Shown one piece after another: positions 21,572-32,261 of a DNA stretch of 64,000 nt. The number at the start of each line of letters is the position of its first letter. Position 1 is the stretch's first letter. Made by a program: the position numbers and the translations under genes. Below the pieces are notes generated by a model, which ran no database searches, was not told where the DNA came from, and saw nothing but the letters and a program-made list of their open reading frames with translations. Origin of the DNA: Dendrolimus kikuchii (lineage: Eukaryota > Arthropoda > Insecta > Lepidoptera > Lasiocampidae); contig CM034395.1 in assembly GCA_019925095.2 (NCBI GenBank), forward strand, positions 1,994,001-2,058,000, given 5' to 3'.

Positions 21572-22062
21572 GTTTTTTTTTGGCAAATTATTCCACTCTT
21601 CGGCAGTGCGCACCAGAAAAGATGAAACGAAACGCTTGGTTCTGACTGGTGGTGTTTCCACCATGTAACGGTGGCGCAAACCGGTGCATCGGTTGTCCCA
21701 TGGTAAAATGGGGATGGAGGAATCAGCTCGTGCAATTCTAAGGATCACTCCCCGAAATGTATCCGATAGAAGACAGTCAGCCCCGCGACCTTGCGTCTAT
21801 GCTCTAGACTCTGAAGTCGAGCATAAACAAGACGATAATTGCCGACCAGCTTCCTGGCTCTTTTCTCAATTGATTCTAACGCCTCCAACTGGTATTTGCA
21901 GGACCGTACTTGTGCTTGGTATAAGTCCAGCAGTTGTTCCGACGTGAAGTACTGTCTCACCTTTGCGTGTACACCCAGCTTTTTGGCCGCCACTTGCGCT
22001 AAAGACTCTATGTATGTGCCAAAATTGAGTGTCGGAGTCAAAGAGATGCCCAGAAGCAATTT
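21572..22062 (-). mobile_element. CR1/Jockey-like LINE fragment, RT C-terminal region
   Basis: On the minus strand: LLGISLTPTLNFGTYIESLA, QVAAKKLGVHAKVRQYF, KYQLEALESIEKRARKLVG, SLEHRRKVAGLTVFYRIHFG, TKRFVSSFLVRTAEEWNNLP. A deletion removes residues between QAQVRSC and KYQLE, and frameshifts follow. It stops in a run of T at 21573-21581 that may be a tail. Same family as 8161-8465. Confidence 0.8.
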
Positions 22063-22070
22063 TTATTGTG

Positions 22071-22237
22071 CATACATACGTACATAACTTCACGCCAGTT
22101 CCCTTGCGGGGTAGGCACGCACAACAGAGCGTCATTTAGGCTTAATCTTACACACCTCACTTACTTCTTTGACATTCATAACTCTTGTCATGCACGCTCT
22201 TCTGTTCTTAAGGCTCCTGACATCACCTTCCGCTAGT
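22071..22237 (-). mobile_element. RTE-like LINE family 1, short 3' end
   Basis: CATACATACGTACATA tail then the RAYPARELA end of the ORF. The family A insertion lies at its 5' edge. Confidence 0.8.
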
Positions 22238-22247
22238 ACCAATTTTT

Positions 22248-22489
22248 TTTTATTTTTTTTTTATTGCTGGAGTTCAGCAGACAGGCAGACGGCCCACTCG
22301 ATGGAAAGCGGTTACCATCGCCTATGGACATTTGCAACACCAAAGGTGCTACAAATGCGCTGCTGCTCTCTTAAGGAAGACTGGAACCTGGTCACTAATG
22401 TCGGAACACAACTCAAGGTTATTATGGCGACATACTTTAGACCAGGGGTGGTAGCCATCCAGTCGGGCAAATACCCTACCACCTGGCAA
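22248..22489 (-). mobile_element. Family A, 5'-truncated, with 10-bp TSD
   Basis: Ends at CCACCTGG, missing about 70 bp of the leader. ACCAATTTTT occurs at 22238-22247 and again at 22490-22499. A truncated copy between direct repeats is the expected product of target-primed reverse transcription, and supports a LINE/SINE origin for family A. Confidence 0.9.
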
Positions 22490-22499
22490 ACCAATTTTT

Positions 22500-22951
22500 A
22501 TTGTATAATCGCAAAATATTGAAATATACGCAATTCTTGAGCAAAGGGTGCTTCATTGAAGACTTCACACATTATCATATCCAAATTCAAAAATTCCTGC
22601 GTGATACGGTTCCTAAGTAACTTTCACACGCGAACCACGTCTTATGTCAGCTTTAAAATAATAGGTCACCTTATAACTTCACATCTATAGAAATAATTCA
22701 TAGCTGTTATTAAAAACTAAACACAAATCATGGCCGGGGAAGCCATCGTGAGGCCTCAGGGGTAAAGGGAGTGGGGAGAGGATAGAGGGGGGGGGGGGTA
22801 CAATAAATCAGCCGCGAACGCCGTTTGCAGGTGTTGTTCCACTAGCGAGCGTGTTGAAATATTGCACCATAGATTAAATAGACTATTCTATTCTCAGATG
22901 GTATAATGCTTTCAAATATTACTCGGTTTCAGTTGTCCTAATAAGTTAAAA
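22500..22951. other. Spacer with G-rich tract
   Basis: No gene. A G-rich segment at 22758-22798 ends in 12 consecutive G's. Confidence 0.5.
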
Positions 22952-23283
22952 CTAGTGGTCGCCCAGTGGTCGAAATTCGAACACAATTAATTTAAATTAT
23001 AAGTTTGAACATTATTAAGGTTCTGTTGTCAAAGACTATACTTCTATAATCACAGATTTCGCCAAGGCTACACTGTTAATTGTACTTTAACAATAAACAA
23101 AAGAGTATATATGCGAGTGTGTGTAATGTTTTTTTATTCCTTTAATGTATTTTTTATGCATAATTAAAAAAAAATAGCACTCTGCTCTCCTTCTCTATAT
23201 AAACTATAAGTGTGCGAAATTTCATACTGCTCTGTCCGTGCAATTTTCGTAAAAATTGGTACAAATTTTTTGCTTCGCGTATT
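22952..23283 (-). mobile_element. Non-autonomous Helitron lacking its 5' end
   Basis: Minus strand ends CCACTAG|T. Its body (AAATTATAAGTTTGAACATT, CTCCTTCTCTATATAAACTA) is shared with 43922-44300 and 61560-61906. The 5' TCTATATATAAG end is replaced by a family A scrap. Confidence 0.8.
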
Positions 23284-23332
23284 GTTGCAAATGTCCATAG
23301 GTGACGGTAACCATTTCCCACCAAGTGGGCCT
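23284..23332 (+). mobile_element. Family A scrap
   Basis: GTTGCAAATGTCCATAGGTG and CCAAGTGGGCC only, fused between a Helitron and an RTE fragment. Confidence 0.6.
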
Positions 23333-23575
23333 GCTTCCCACTTCTGGACGTTGGCCTGTTCAAAATAGCACCACTCACCCTGGACCTCTGCCTTCCTCAT
23401 ACAGTGCAGTAGGTCCATCAGGCTGGAGAGCGTTTAATACTACGTTTACCGAGACGCGGTCTCCACTACTCGTCTGCTCCATCGGTCATCAGTCCTGCGA
23501 CATAAGTAACCGGCCCGCTGCCACTTCAACTTGATCATTTTGCGAGCTATCTTCACCTTGTTCCTTGGTTCATAG
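23333..23575 (-). mobile_element. RTE LINE fragment (KLKWQ type)
   Basis: Minus-strand fragments include KVKIARKMIKLKWQRAGY and CRRTDDRWSRRV-like sequence, parallel to the better copy at 55021-55323. Frameshifts throughout. Confidence 0.6.
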
Positions 23576-24184
23576 GATAAAATATTTATAAAAAAAAGTA
23601 ATGATAACGAGATCTATCGAGAATTTCTACACCGCTACATTATTTCAAGCTGACCCTCTGTTGCGCTTAACATTTATAGTCTTTGATTGAAATATTGCGG
23701 CTGTCAGTGGCGGGACATTAATTGAGTTGGTTGTTTTCGGGGTAGCCACAATTAAAAATATATTTATGACGATGTAAAAGTAAATTAATTGGGTTTTTAT
23801 TGTAATTATTATGGATGAGAGGTAGCAACAATTTTTTTTTAAAGTTTCATTTAATTAATACATTCATTTGTCGATTTTTATGAGGAACTGTTCGAGATAC
23901 AGTTTTATTATTCCAGTTCATCTAAGGTATGTTATTGCTGTTTATGTTGTTCAAGATTTCCTTGGTTCGGATATCTAGTAATAAAAAAAAAATCTCATTA
24001 AAAGTACTAAAATACATCGGCAGCTATGCATACATATTTTATGTCCCTATGCTAAGCAATTTACGCTTGTGTGGTCCGTTGTTTGTTTACCCATAATTAT
24101 TATTAAAGAACTGACCACTCTGTAGGTGATCATAGCTATTCTAGCACTCCGACCATAATAAAAGGGGAAAATTTCGCTTCAGAA
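23576..24184. other. AT-rich spacer
   Basis: Nothing recognised. Confidence 0.35.
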
Positions 24185-24292
24185 ATTTTTACTTTTTTAT
24201 AATGAATAGGTTCGCGTAGAAGCTACTTGTTGACTGACATGTTTCAGGAAAAACAGACGACGGTGCGCCGATGACAGATGGAAATGCAGATT
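24185..24292 (-). mobile_element. Scrap of CR1/Jockey-like LINE 3' end
   Basis: CAGGAAAAACAGACGACGGT and GAATAGGTTCGC are shared with 8161-8465 but in rearranged order. Confidence 0.5.
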
Positions 24293-24865
24293 TTTTTTTT
24301 AATTTTATTGGTTGAGTTGTTTTGTTCTTAAAAAAGTTTTTATTAAAAAAAAAAAGATCGTATTCTATAGAACAAATAAATTAATGTTCCTATTGCTTGC
24401 TCACTTCATGCAACTTCCTATTTAAATAGATAATTTTAACTCGTACGTGTTTAATAAATAAAACTTTCACTCATATATAACTTTTTTTTATCTACTAAAT
24501 AAAATGAGTTTTTGTTGTTATTTTATTCACAAGTGTATTGAAAAACGTCGTATGATACACGTGTTTATTGATGATTACCGTCCTCGGCTCTCTTAAGACC
24601 CTCGCCTACGGCTCGAGTCTCAATGACGCCTCGGCGGTAATCACTAATGTTACACACTAGTACCATAATGTACTATTTACTGCTATGAGTCCCTTTCTTA
24701 TTTGTGTAATTTTTTTTGTAAACAATAAAACACCCTACTGTAACAATGTAAATATCTGCGCGCCATAAGAACACAAAAATTGCCTAAATCCCGCATGCGT
24801 TCGGATTGTACGCTTTGGAGCCCCGGGTCCAATTTCCTGCTTTATCTTATCTGCTTCTCTTTTGA
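24293..24865. other. AT-rich spacer with one GC-rich dyad
   Basis: GATTACCG at 24573-24580 pairs with CGGTAATC at 24635-24642 across a GC-richer 54-bp segment. Otherwise nothing recognised. Confidence 0.4.
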
Positions 24866-25075
24866 TTTTTTATTGCATGAATTCAGAAGACAGGCCGATG
24901 GCCCACCTGATAGAAAGCGGTTATCATCAAAAGGTGCTAACAATGTGCTGTCGCTCTCGAAAAGGAGACTGGAACCTGGCCCCTAATGCCGGAACACAAC
25001 CCAAGGTTGTTTTGCGGTATACTCTAGACCAGGGGTGGTAGGTATCCAGGCAAATACCTTACTTACCACCAGGCA
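24866..25075 (-). mobile_element. Family A, diverged
   Basis: Poly(T)-ATTGCATGAATTCAGAAG and GGGGTGGTAGGTATCCAGGC; small deletions; truncated at CCACCAGGC. Confidence 0.75.
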
Positions 25076-25290
25076 AAAGTGGGCATTCCTTCTCATTCAA
25101 TCTTCATTCTCGCGCGATCTTCAGCATTCCTTATGAAATCAAGCCAGCATTTCTTTGGCCTAACTTTTCTACCAGGCTGAAGGTGGTATGGCTAGATATT
25201 CTACACATAACCAGCCGGGTGCCTTGAAATGCAGCCTTACCAAAATAGGAGTTGGCTATCCTAGCAGGAACGGAGAGAGAATACCAATTT
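25076..25290. other. Unassigned, probably old repeat
   Basis: Includes CGATCTTCAGCATTCCTTAT and a second leader-like AGCAGGAACGGAGAGAGAAT at 25263, so a further family A 5' end may be buried here. Confidence 0.4.
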
Positions 25291-25533
25291 CTATCCGTGC
25301 AGGCAGCCAGGTGGAAGGTTATTTGCCTAACTGGATGGCTACAAGCCCTGGTCTAGAGAATGCCTCCATAACAACATTGATTTGTGTTCTGGCATTACTG
25401 ACCAGGTTCCAGTATCCCTTAAGAGAGCAGCAACGCATTTGTAGCACATTTGATGTTGCGAATGTCCATAGGCGATGGTAACCGCTTTCCATCAAATGGG
25501 CCGTCTGCTTGTTTGCTGAACTACTGCAAAAAA
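25291..25533 (+). mobile_element. Family A, diverged with leader deletion
   Basis: CTATCCGTGCAGG joins directly to CAGCCAGGTGG; ends CTACTGCAAAAAA. Confidence 0.8.
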
Positions 25534-25545
25534 CAAACAATTACT

Positions 25546-25748
25546 GCAGTCTAGCGGCCTGTTGTGAGAGACCACAAAACAACCCACAGCCGGCTGGTAG
25601 AGCATTTGCCCGTCTGGATGGCATCTGTGATCTAGAATATGCTGCCATAACGACCTTGAGTTGTGGTCTAGCATTAGTGGCCAGGTTCCGATCTCCCTTT
25701 AGAGAGCTGCAGCACAATGGTCGCACCGCTGGTGGCAGCACCTATAGT
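25546..25748 (+). mobile_element. Family A, highly diverged, no tail
   Basis: GCGGCCTGTTGTGAGAGACC, CCAGGTTCCGATCTCCC and AGCAGCACCTATAGTG-type sequence. The 3' part and poly(A) are absent. Appears to be an older subfamily together with 5328, 24866, 26812 and 27425. Confidence 0.65.
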
Positions 25749-26482
25749 GACATCTCCTCTGGAGTTTGAGCTAGGATTCTGACCCACATCTTTTGTATGA
25801 AATATGAGCGACCTAGCCTCTGGGTCATGACTACTTTGCTTATTAGAAAATTGTTTTCTATAAATCATAGACTTATAAATGATTTAAATTTTTAATTTAC
25901 TATGTAGGCCATGTAAGCAGTTATTTCTTTAGTTCTGGGTTACGGAATGAAATAAATCGTATTTATTATATGTTTTAGGAAGTTATAATTATACGTTAAT
26001 AAATAACATTATTTAATATTATAAGCATACAAATGATGAATTTATTTAAATTTCTAATTATACTGTGTGCGGTTATTAATGTTGTATTTAAATGCACATA
26101 ATATTATAATTAATTGCTTAATACGATGTTTATCTATGAATTTGACTTTTTACAAAAAAGCTTTTATAGTTGCACGTCAATGATGAATTATCTTTATATT
26201 TAATTAACCGGCTTAAGTATGTAATTATGATTTTATGTTATACCTCTAATTAGAAATAAAAAGCAAGGAAGTCGAGATTGTTGTTGATAATTAAAATATA
26301 AAAATTGAATTTGCGTTCTGATCAAAGATAACAATATTAATTTAGATTAGGACACTTAGCATTAATTGAAAATGTTAGACCTTCTAATATTGTGCGACTT
26401 GGGTTTTGTAATGTTTTGCACGAATTTGGAGCATGATACTTTGCTGAGTGTTTAATTTTGTTTTCAAAAGATATTTCATATC
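25749..26482. other. AT-rich spacer
   Basis: Very AT-rich from 25870; no feature recognised. Confidence 0.35.
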
Positions 26483-26488
26483 ACCTTT

Positions 26489-26788
26489 TTTTTATTGCAG
26501 GAGATCAGCAGACAGGCAGACGGCCCACTCGATGGGAAGCGGTTACCATCGCCTATGGACATTTGCAACAGCAAAATTGCTACAAATGCGCTGCTGCTCT
26601 CTTAAGGGAAACTGGAACCGGGTCACTAATGCCGGAACACAACTCAAGGTTGTTATGGCGACATACTTTAGACCAGGGGTGGTAGCCATCCAATCGGGCA
26701 AATGCCCTACCACTTGGCTGTGGGTTGTTAAGTCGCCTCTTACGACAGGCCGAAATTGTATTCTTTCTCCGTTCCTGCACGGATAAAA
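26489..26788 (-). mobile_element. Family A with probable 6-bp TSD
   Basis: Near full length with a 13-bp loss inside the CCGCCCGGCCGCAGG segment. ACCTTT at 26483-26488 recurs at 26789-26794 beyond the leader. Confidence 0.85.
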
Positions 26789-26811
26789 ACCTTTGAACGG
26801 ATATTGGTTTT

Positions 26812-27060
26812 TATTATTGCATGAAGCAGATAAACGGCCCACCTGATGGAAAGCGGACCATCGTCTATGGACATCTGTAAGACTAAAGGCGCTACCAACG
26901 TGCTACTTTTCTCTCAAGGGAGCATGGAACTTGGCCATTAATGCCGGAACACGACGTTGTTAGGCGGCCTACCATCAGCCTGTGAGTTGTTTTGTCGCCT
27001 CTCACGACAGACCACCCGGCTGCAGCAAATTGTATTTTATCTCCGTTCCTGCACGGATAA
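26812..27060 (-). mobile_element. Family A, older subfamily
   Basis: GCATGAAGCAGATAAACGGC ... CTCCGTTCCTGCACGGATA; deletions around CGACGTTGTTAGGCGG; clearly diverged. Confidence 0.75.
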
Positions 27061-27424
27061 CTCCGTTCACGACCCCTAAGAAATTTTATAACGCCCTTTT
27101 TGCAGAACCCTGTGTCATATTGCAGAGGGAAAACCACAGTGAGAAGTCTACTCCAGACCATTCTGATCATGATCGTTGTTAAAATTAGTTTTTAAAGTTC
27201 TATAAATCTTAAATTGTTCCTGATCTAATTTTTGCAGGTCTTATTTTGCAGAAGACCGCGCGAAGTGGAGTAGGAAAAGTAGGAAAGCGGACCCCGGGCG
27301 TTGGAGTGAACGCTCCGAACGCAACCGGGATTTAACGCTCGGATGATGATAATGTTTCTGATCTTATTTTTAAATCAAAATGGTGAGGGCAATTTTTAAG
27401 ACTGAAAGCGAAATCTCCGATTTT
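27061..27424. other. Unassigned spacer
   Basis: A GC-rich patch at 27245-27340 (GAAAGCGGACCCCGGGCGTT) may be LINE-derived; no frame recognised. Confidence 0.35.
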
Positions 27425-27611
27425 CATTGTTGTAGTACAGCAGATAGGTTGCGGCTCACATGATGGAAAGTGGTTACTGTTGCCTATGTAATTTGCAATA
27501 TCGAAGGTGCTATCAATGTGCTGCCGGCTTCAAAGAGGTGACTGGAAACTGGCCACTGATACCGGAACACAACTCAAGGTTATTATTGCGAAATACGTTA
27601 GACCAGGGTCT
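27425..27611 (-). mobile_element. Family A, older subfamily, truncated
   Basis: GTACAGCAGATAGG ... GAAATACGTTAGACCAGGG; joined to the GC-rich LINE-like block that follows. Confidence 0.7.
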
Positions 27612-27639
27612 CTAATGCTCTGCCAGGGCTGCGGAGAGA

Positions 27640-28340
27640 CCAGGTCATATACCCGTAGCCCTGGCATAAGGCGAAGAACGGAACACCCAGGGGTTTTAGT
27701 GGGTATCCCTAACCGGGAGTGGCAATAGCATGGCACTAGTTCTGACTGGGCATGCTAGTGCCACCCCCGATCTGGCGAATCCCACACTAGGTCGCGAATT
27801 ATCCCCCCAAGGTTCTGCCCTTGTCGCGGCTTAGTCCTCAATTGGATTTCCCCTGGTAAATTAAAAGGGGGCTCTAATGCTGCGGAAGCGTGAGCGGACT
27901 TCCTTGCTTCGCTCCCGTGAGGCCGCTTAGGGTATAAGGGTTCTCACTCATCTGCACGTGCCGTCGAGATGAGACCGCGAGTGTTCCGCGCACTCATTTC
28001 TCCTCCGGTGGGGCGAGTTACAAACCACCCCACTCCGGACTAAACCTAGTAGATGCCGGGGGACCAAATAAGTCCTCTGGCAGTGGAAGAGGCCTGTGTG
28101 TGAAGCCCTCGCCTGCCAGGGCACGCGAAGTTGGGACTGTTATCCCGTTTTCCCGTAGCCCTGGCATAAGGCGCAGGACGGAACACCCAGGGGTTTTAGT
28201 GAGTATCCATAACTGGGGAGTGGCAATAGCGTGGCTCCAGTTCTGACTGGGCATGCTAGTACCACCCCCGATCTATCGAATCCCACACACGGGTCGCGAA
28301 TTATCCCCCTTTAGGTCCTCAAACAGATTTCCCCTGGCTA
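27640..28340. repeat. GC-rich retroelement-like block, internally duplicated
   Basis: CGTAGCCCTGGCATAAGGCG ... GGAACACCCAGGGGTTTTAG ... GGGCATGCTAGT ... CGCGAATTATCCCCC occurs at 27652-27840 and again at 28155-28335, an offset of about 503 bp. The GGGGTTTTAGTGGGTAT wording recalls LINE 3' UTRs, but no reverse-transcriptase frame is attached. Confidence 0.6.
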
Positions 28341-28713
28341 AAAAGAAATGCTGATATTTCAAAATCTTGGCGTTGTGAAGACATTTAAAGTACGATTCTA
28401 TTGTTATACTGTCAAAAATTCGTATTCTGTTAAATCCACAATACCTTGTCGATATCGTCGCGGCGGAATAAAAGTAGAAAATGCACCAATTGTGCATTAA
28501 CATAGCAAAACGGTGCTAGCAGAAACGGTGTTAGCCAAAATGAATATTTAAAAGTTAGGTACCAAAAAATTTTAAACAAGTATTTCGCGAGTTTTCACTT
28601 TTAAATATTTATAAAGATGGTTGTGAAGACGGTGTGAAGAGTGGCGTGCGACGGGCACCATTGGAATTAACAAAATACCAGAATCAGGCAAACTTAGGAT
28701 TAAGACGATAGAG
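28341..28713. other. AT-rich spacer
   Basis: Nothing recognised. Confidence 0.35.
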
Positions 28714-28981
28714 TTTTTTTTATTGCAGGAGTTCAGCAGACAGGCAGACGGCCTACTTGATGGAAAGCGGTTACCATCGCCTATGGACATTTGCAACACC
28801 AAAGGTGCTATAAACGCACTGCTGCTCTCTTAAGGGAGACTGGAACCTGGTCACTAATGCCGGAACACAACTCAAGGTTGTTATGGCGACATACTTTAGA
28901 CCAGGGGTGGTAACCATCCAGTCGGGCAAACGCCCTACCACCTGGCTGTGGGTTGTTTTGTCACCTCTTACGACAGGCCGA
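28714..28981 (-). mobile_element. Family A copy, 5'-truncated
   Basis: Intact tail and body, ending at TTACGACAGGCCG. Confidence 0.85.
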
Positions 28982-29034
28982 TTGGACCCCAGAGATGTTA
29001 GCCATCCAGACAGGCAAATGCCCTACCACCTGGA
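28982..29034 (-). mobile_element. Family A scrap
   Basis: GTTAGCCATCCAGACAGGCA to ACCACCTGG: a second, partial body segment directly after the preceding copy. Confidence 0.55.
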
Positions 29035-29209
29035 ATATAAAGAACCCTAGAAAGTATTTTTTAAACTTGTACAATTTTGTTATCGATCAGAAATTTTCAA
29101 TCTTTAACAACAAACATATTTTTTATTTTTTACTTTGTATCCACTTCTAGATGTTCTAGATATTTAGTTTATGCTTTTTAATCACTTTTGAACTTAGTTT
29201 ATTTTTTGG

Positions 29210-29601
29210 CGGTGCCCGATCGGGTTATGAGTTGCCATTTCATCCAATACGTGTGAAAAGCCGACGAGCGTAAGAGATAGTAATACAGTAATAACATATG
29301 CACGAATAAAAAATGTAAGCGCCAATAAGTTCATAGTGCTTTCGACCTTTCCATCGCCAGGCGTTAACTTCGATGTATTTTCTTATTAAAATTTGTATTT
29401 TTAATTTTGCAATCATACCGCATCATCCAAAACAGAAGCCGGTGCCGGATCGGGTTATGAGTTGCTATTTCATCCAATACGTGTGAAAAGCTGACGAGCG
29501 TAAGAGATAGTAATACAGTAATAACATATGCAAGAATAAAAAATGTAAGCGCCAACAAGTTTATAGCGCTTTCGACCTTTTCGTCGCCAGGCGTTAACTT
29601 C
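29210..29601. repeat. Two direct 161-bp repeats, 69-bp gap
   Basis: Units 29211-29371 and 29441-29601 share GGGTTATGAGTTGC, ACGTGTGAAAAGC, GACGAGCGTAAGAGATAGTA and GTCGCCAGGCGTTAACTTC-type ends, with about ten differences. The offset is 230 bp. No coding frame. Origin unknown. Confidence 0.8.
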
Positions 29602-30655
29602 TTAAAGGTAGGCTATGGGAATCGACTTGTATGAAGTCCCACCACTGACTACTGTAAACACTAACTTATACATGTGTGTAGGGCCGTTATACAACTCCTA
29701 TTCTATTCATATAAAAACGATTTTTAATTAATGATTCCGTATTTCTTCATACATGTAATTAATTGCTGTTACACGCCTATGCAGTAATAAAAACTCGCAA
29801 TAATAGCCGTTCAATCAGATCAACTTGAATAAAAAATACATTTAATATTAAACCTTATTGCCTCAATATTAAAGATTAATTTCAATCGCTTTCAAACGTC
29901 TATTCTTTCCAGAATTTTTTAAAAGAAATTCAACTGTATTGCCTTGATTTTAGAGCTGGTTATTATTATGTCTCGTTTCAAATAATTCGGAGTTTTATGA
30001 TATTTTACAGGGTTATTCATCATTCGTATAACAACCGAACATAAATAACAGATTTAAGAAGGTTTGATACACTTTGTTACTTTCATTTTACGCCTTAATT
30101 TATTTTGGGAATAACGCGTTTTAAATAATGACCCGGTTAATGGGGAAATGCATATAAAATGCCTTTTTAATACAGATTAATTTTAATGCTCATCTATACA
30201 TCTATACAACTAAATAAAATTGAAGTGTCTGTTTGCAATGTCAAAATAAAAATGTGAAAAATAATAATTCGGACCAGGAGATTTCGAAAATGCAATTTTT
30301 AGAATTTTTGACTCTTTGTCTGGATGTTCCGGCTAATCTATGAAAAGGCTGGATCTATTACTCCGAGACTTACACTGGCAGATAGCTGATATTATAATGA
30401 GTAACTTAGGCTATTTTTTAGGGCTCCACGAATACTTTTAATAATAAACTATGTTTAAATTTTGCATTTAGTATATAGAACAACTTATGCAGTTATTATA
30501 CCATGCGGTACTTATATAGAGCTCGACTCTCTAAATCAGGATGGTGTGATATGAAAAAGAGTTTTTTTTTAAATTAGAAAATGGCTATCGTCGCTCTATT
30601 TATGACGCCAGAAGTGCTGCCAATGTGTTGCTGGAACACAACTTTTACTTCGTCT
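29602..30655. other. AT-rich spacer
   Basis: Nothing recognised over about 1 kb. Confidence 0.35.
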
Positions 30656-30728
30656 GTTATCTTACCACTGGTAGAAAATAAACACTTGTTTAAAGTTCAT
30701 GTTAATATTCTACCAATGGTAAGATAGG
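30656..30728. repeat. Imperfect hairpin
   Basis: TTATCTTACCACTGGTAGAA pairs with TTCTACCAATGGTAAGATA across about 32 bp; one or two mismatches. Confidence 0.6.
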
Positions 30729-30905
30729 TAAAAAAACGGGTAGTAAGATAAGTAATAAAGAGGTACGCAATAGTCTTGTGCCTATTCGGTCATACAAGTG
30801 AGCGCTCCTTTCTAGTACAATTCGGTCACTGAACTAGTTCACCTTAATAGTACTATTCGATCATTAGAACTTTTCGATTTTCTTTGTTAACTTTGTTTCT
30901 TTGTT

Positions 30906-31214
30906 GATCCGGCAGGAACGGAGAAAGAATACAATTTCCTGCGGCGGGCGGCCTGTCGTAAGAGGCGACAAAACAACCCACAGCCAGGTGGTAGGGCATT
31001 TGCCCGACTGGATGGCTACCACTCTTGGTCTAAAGTATGTCACCATAACAATCTTGAGTTGCGTTTCGTCATTAGTGACCAGGTTCCAGTCTCCCTTAAA
31101 AGAGCTGCAGTGCATTTGTAGCACCTTTGGTGTTGCAAATGTCCATAGCCGATGGTAACCGCTTTCCATCAAGTGCCCCGTCTGCCTATCTGCTGAACTT
31201 CTGCAATAAAAAAA
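30906..31214 (+). mobile_element. Family A copy, near full length
   Basis: Leader changed to GATCCGGCAGGAACGG; body and AATAAAAAAA tail intact. Confidence 0.85.
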
Positions 31215-31239
31215 TATAAAAATGTTAGTAATCGAATCA

Positions 31240-31325
31240 CGGTCCCCAACAGCTCATCGTTCATGGACTACAAAGTACTGTCAAATCGCTGATTGGCACG
31301 TTGAGTGCCGAGTGATGACTGGTTT
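31240..31325 (+). repeat. Isolated degenerate unit of the 138-bp satellite
   Basis: CTCATCGTTCATGGACTACA, ACTGTCAAATCGCTG and GGCACGTTGAGTGCCG align with the monomer of the array that begins 1 kb downstream, with many substitutions. Confidence 0.65.
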
Positions 31326-31639
31326 ACAAGGTACAAGGTTTTATATCTTACTATTATTTCATTTGCTATATCATCGGTAGAAATTTAACATAGCTTGTAT
31401 GAAGATTACGTCAATTTTTAACCGATAGCAAGGCAAATGGACATGGTCTGTAAACAGAAGTCACAGAGACTAATTAAGAAGTTGCCAATATGCCATGGAA
31501 CGTAGCATCCTGAGTATTAAATTGTTAGATAAAATAAACAACGAAAACATAACAACTAAAATTAAAAGCTATAACTCTCAAGAATTGATTCTTAGACATG
31601 GCGTTGTACAAGACACATGCTAAGGAGCAAATACCCATA

Positions 31640-31832
31640 GCTAGCTAGTGACTCACTGATACCCTAGGGTCGAAAAGAAATGCAGAGGAAGGCAGAGTAA
31701 GCGCTAGGAGGACGAATTCAGGCTTATTGCTGGACCGTATTGGCAAAACGCTGCTCTTGATAATCAGAACAGGCATGAGCTAGAGAAAGCCTTTATCAGG
31801 AGGCATTCTAAGGGGAGGGATTTAATTTAGAA
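31640..31832 (+). mobile_element. RTE-like LINE fragment (EDEFRLIAGPYW type)
   Basis: One frame reads EDEFRLIAGPYWQNAALDNQ then NRHELEKAFIRRHSKGRDLI-stop. This resembles the C-terminus of RTE-clade polyproteins of a third subfamily; the sequence upstream has a stop and is decayed. Confidence 0.6.
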
Positions 31833-31880
31833 GGAAAAATTTAAAAATATCTCACATATCAGATTTATGCTATATTAGAT

Positions 31881-32083
31881 GCCACGACACACCTTCCATG
31901 ATCAAATTGATCGTGTACTTGCAGAAGGTGATGTCAGGAGCCTTAAGAACAGACGAGCGTGCATGACAAGAGTTATGAATGTCAAAGAAGCAAGTGAGAT
32001 GTGTAAGAATAAGCCTGAAGGGCGCTCTGTTGTTCGTGCCTACCCCGCAAGGGAACTGGCGTGAAGTTATGTATGTATGTATC
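31881..32083 (+). mobile_element. RTE-like LINE family 1, short 3' end
   Basis: PRHTFHDQIDRVLAEGDVRS to RAYPARELA-stop and (GTAT)n. A second, shorter copy follows immediately. Confidence 0.85.
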
Positions 32084-32094
32084 TATACGCAAAT

Positions 32095-32217
32095 GCATGA
32101 CAAGAGCTATGAATGTCAAAGAAGCAAGTGAGGTGTGTAAGAATAAGCTTGAATGGCGCTCTGTTGTCCGTGCCTACCCCGCAAGGGAACTGGCGTGAAG
32201 TTATGTATGTATGTATG
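32095..32217 (+). mobile_element. RTE-like LINE family 1, very short 3' end with TSD
   Basis: About 120 bp of the 3' end. TATACGCAAAT precedes it at 32084-32094 and follows at 32218-32228. It differs from the adjacent copy at several sites, which favours an independent insertion over simple duplication. Confidence 0.8.
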
Positions 32218-32261
32218 TATACGCAAATAGATGGTTAATAAGATATAGGAACCGACCATGA

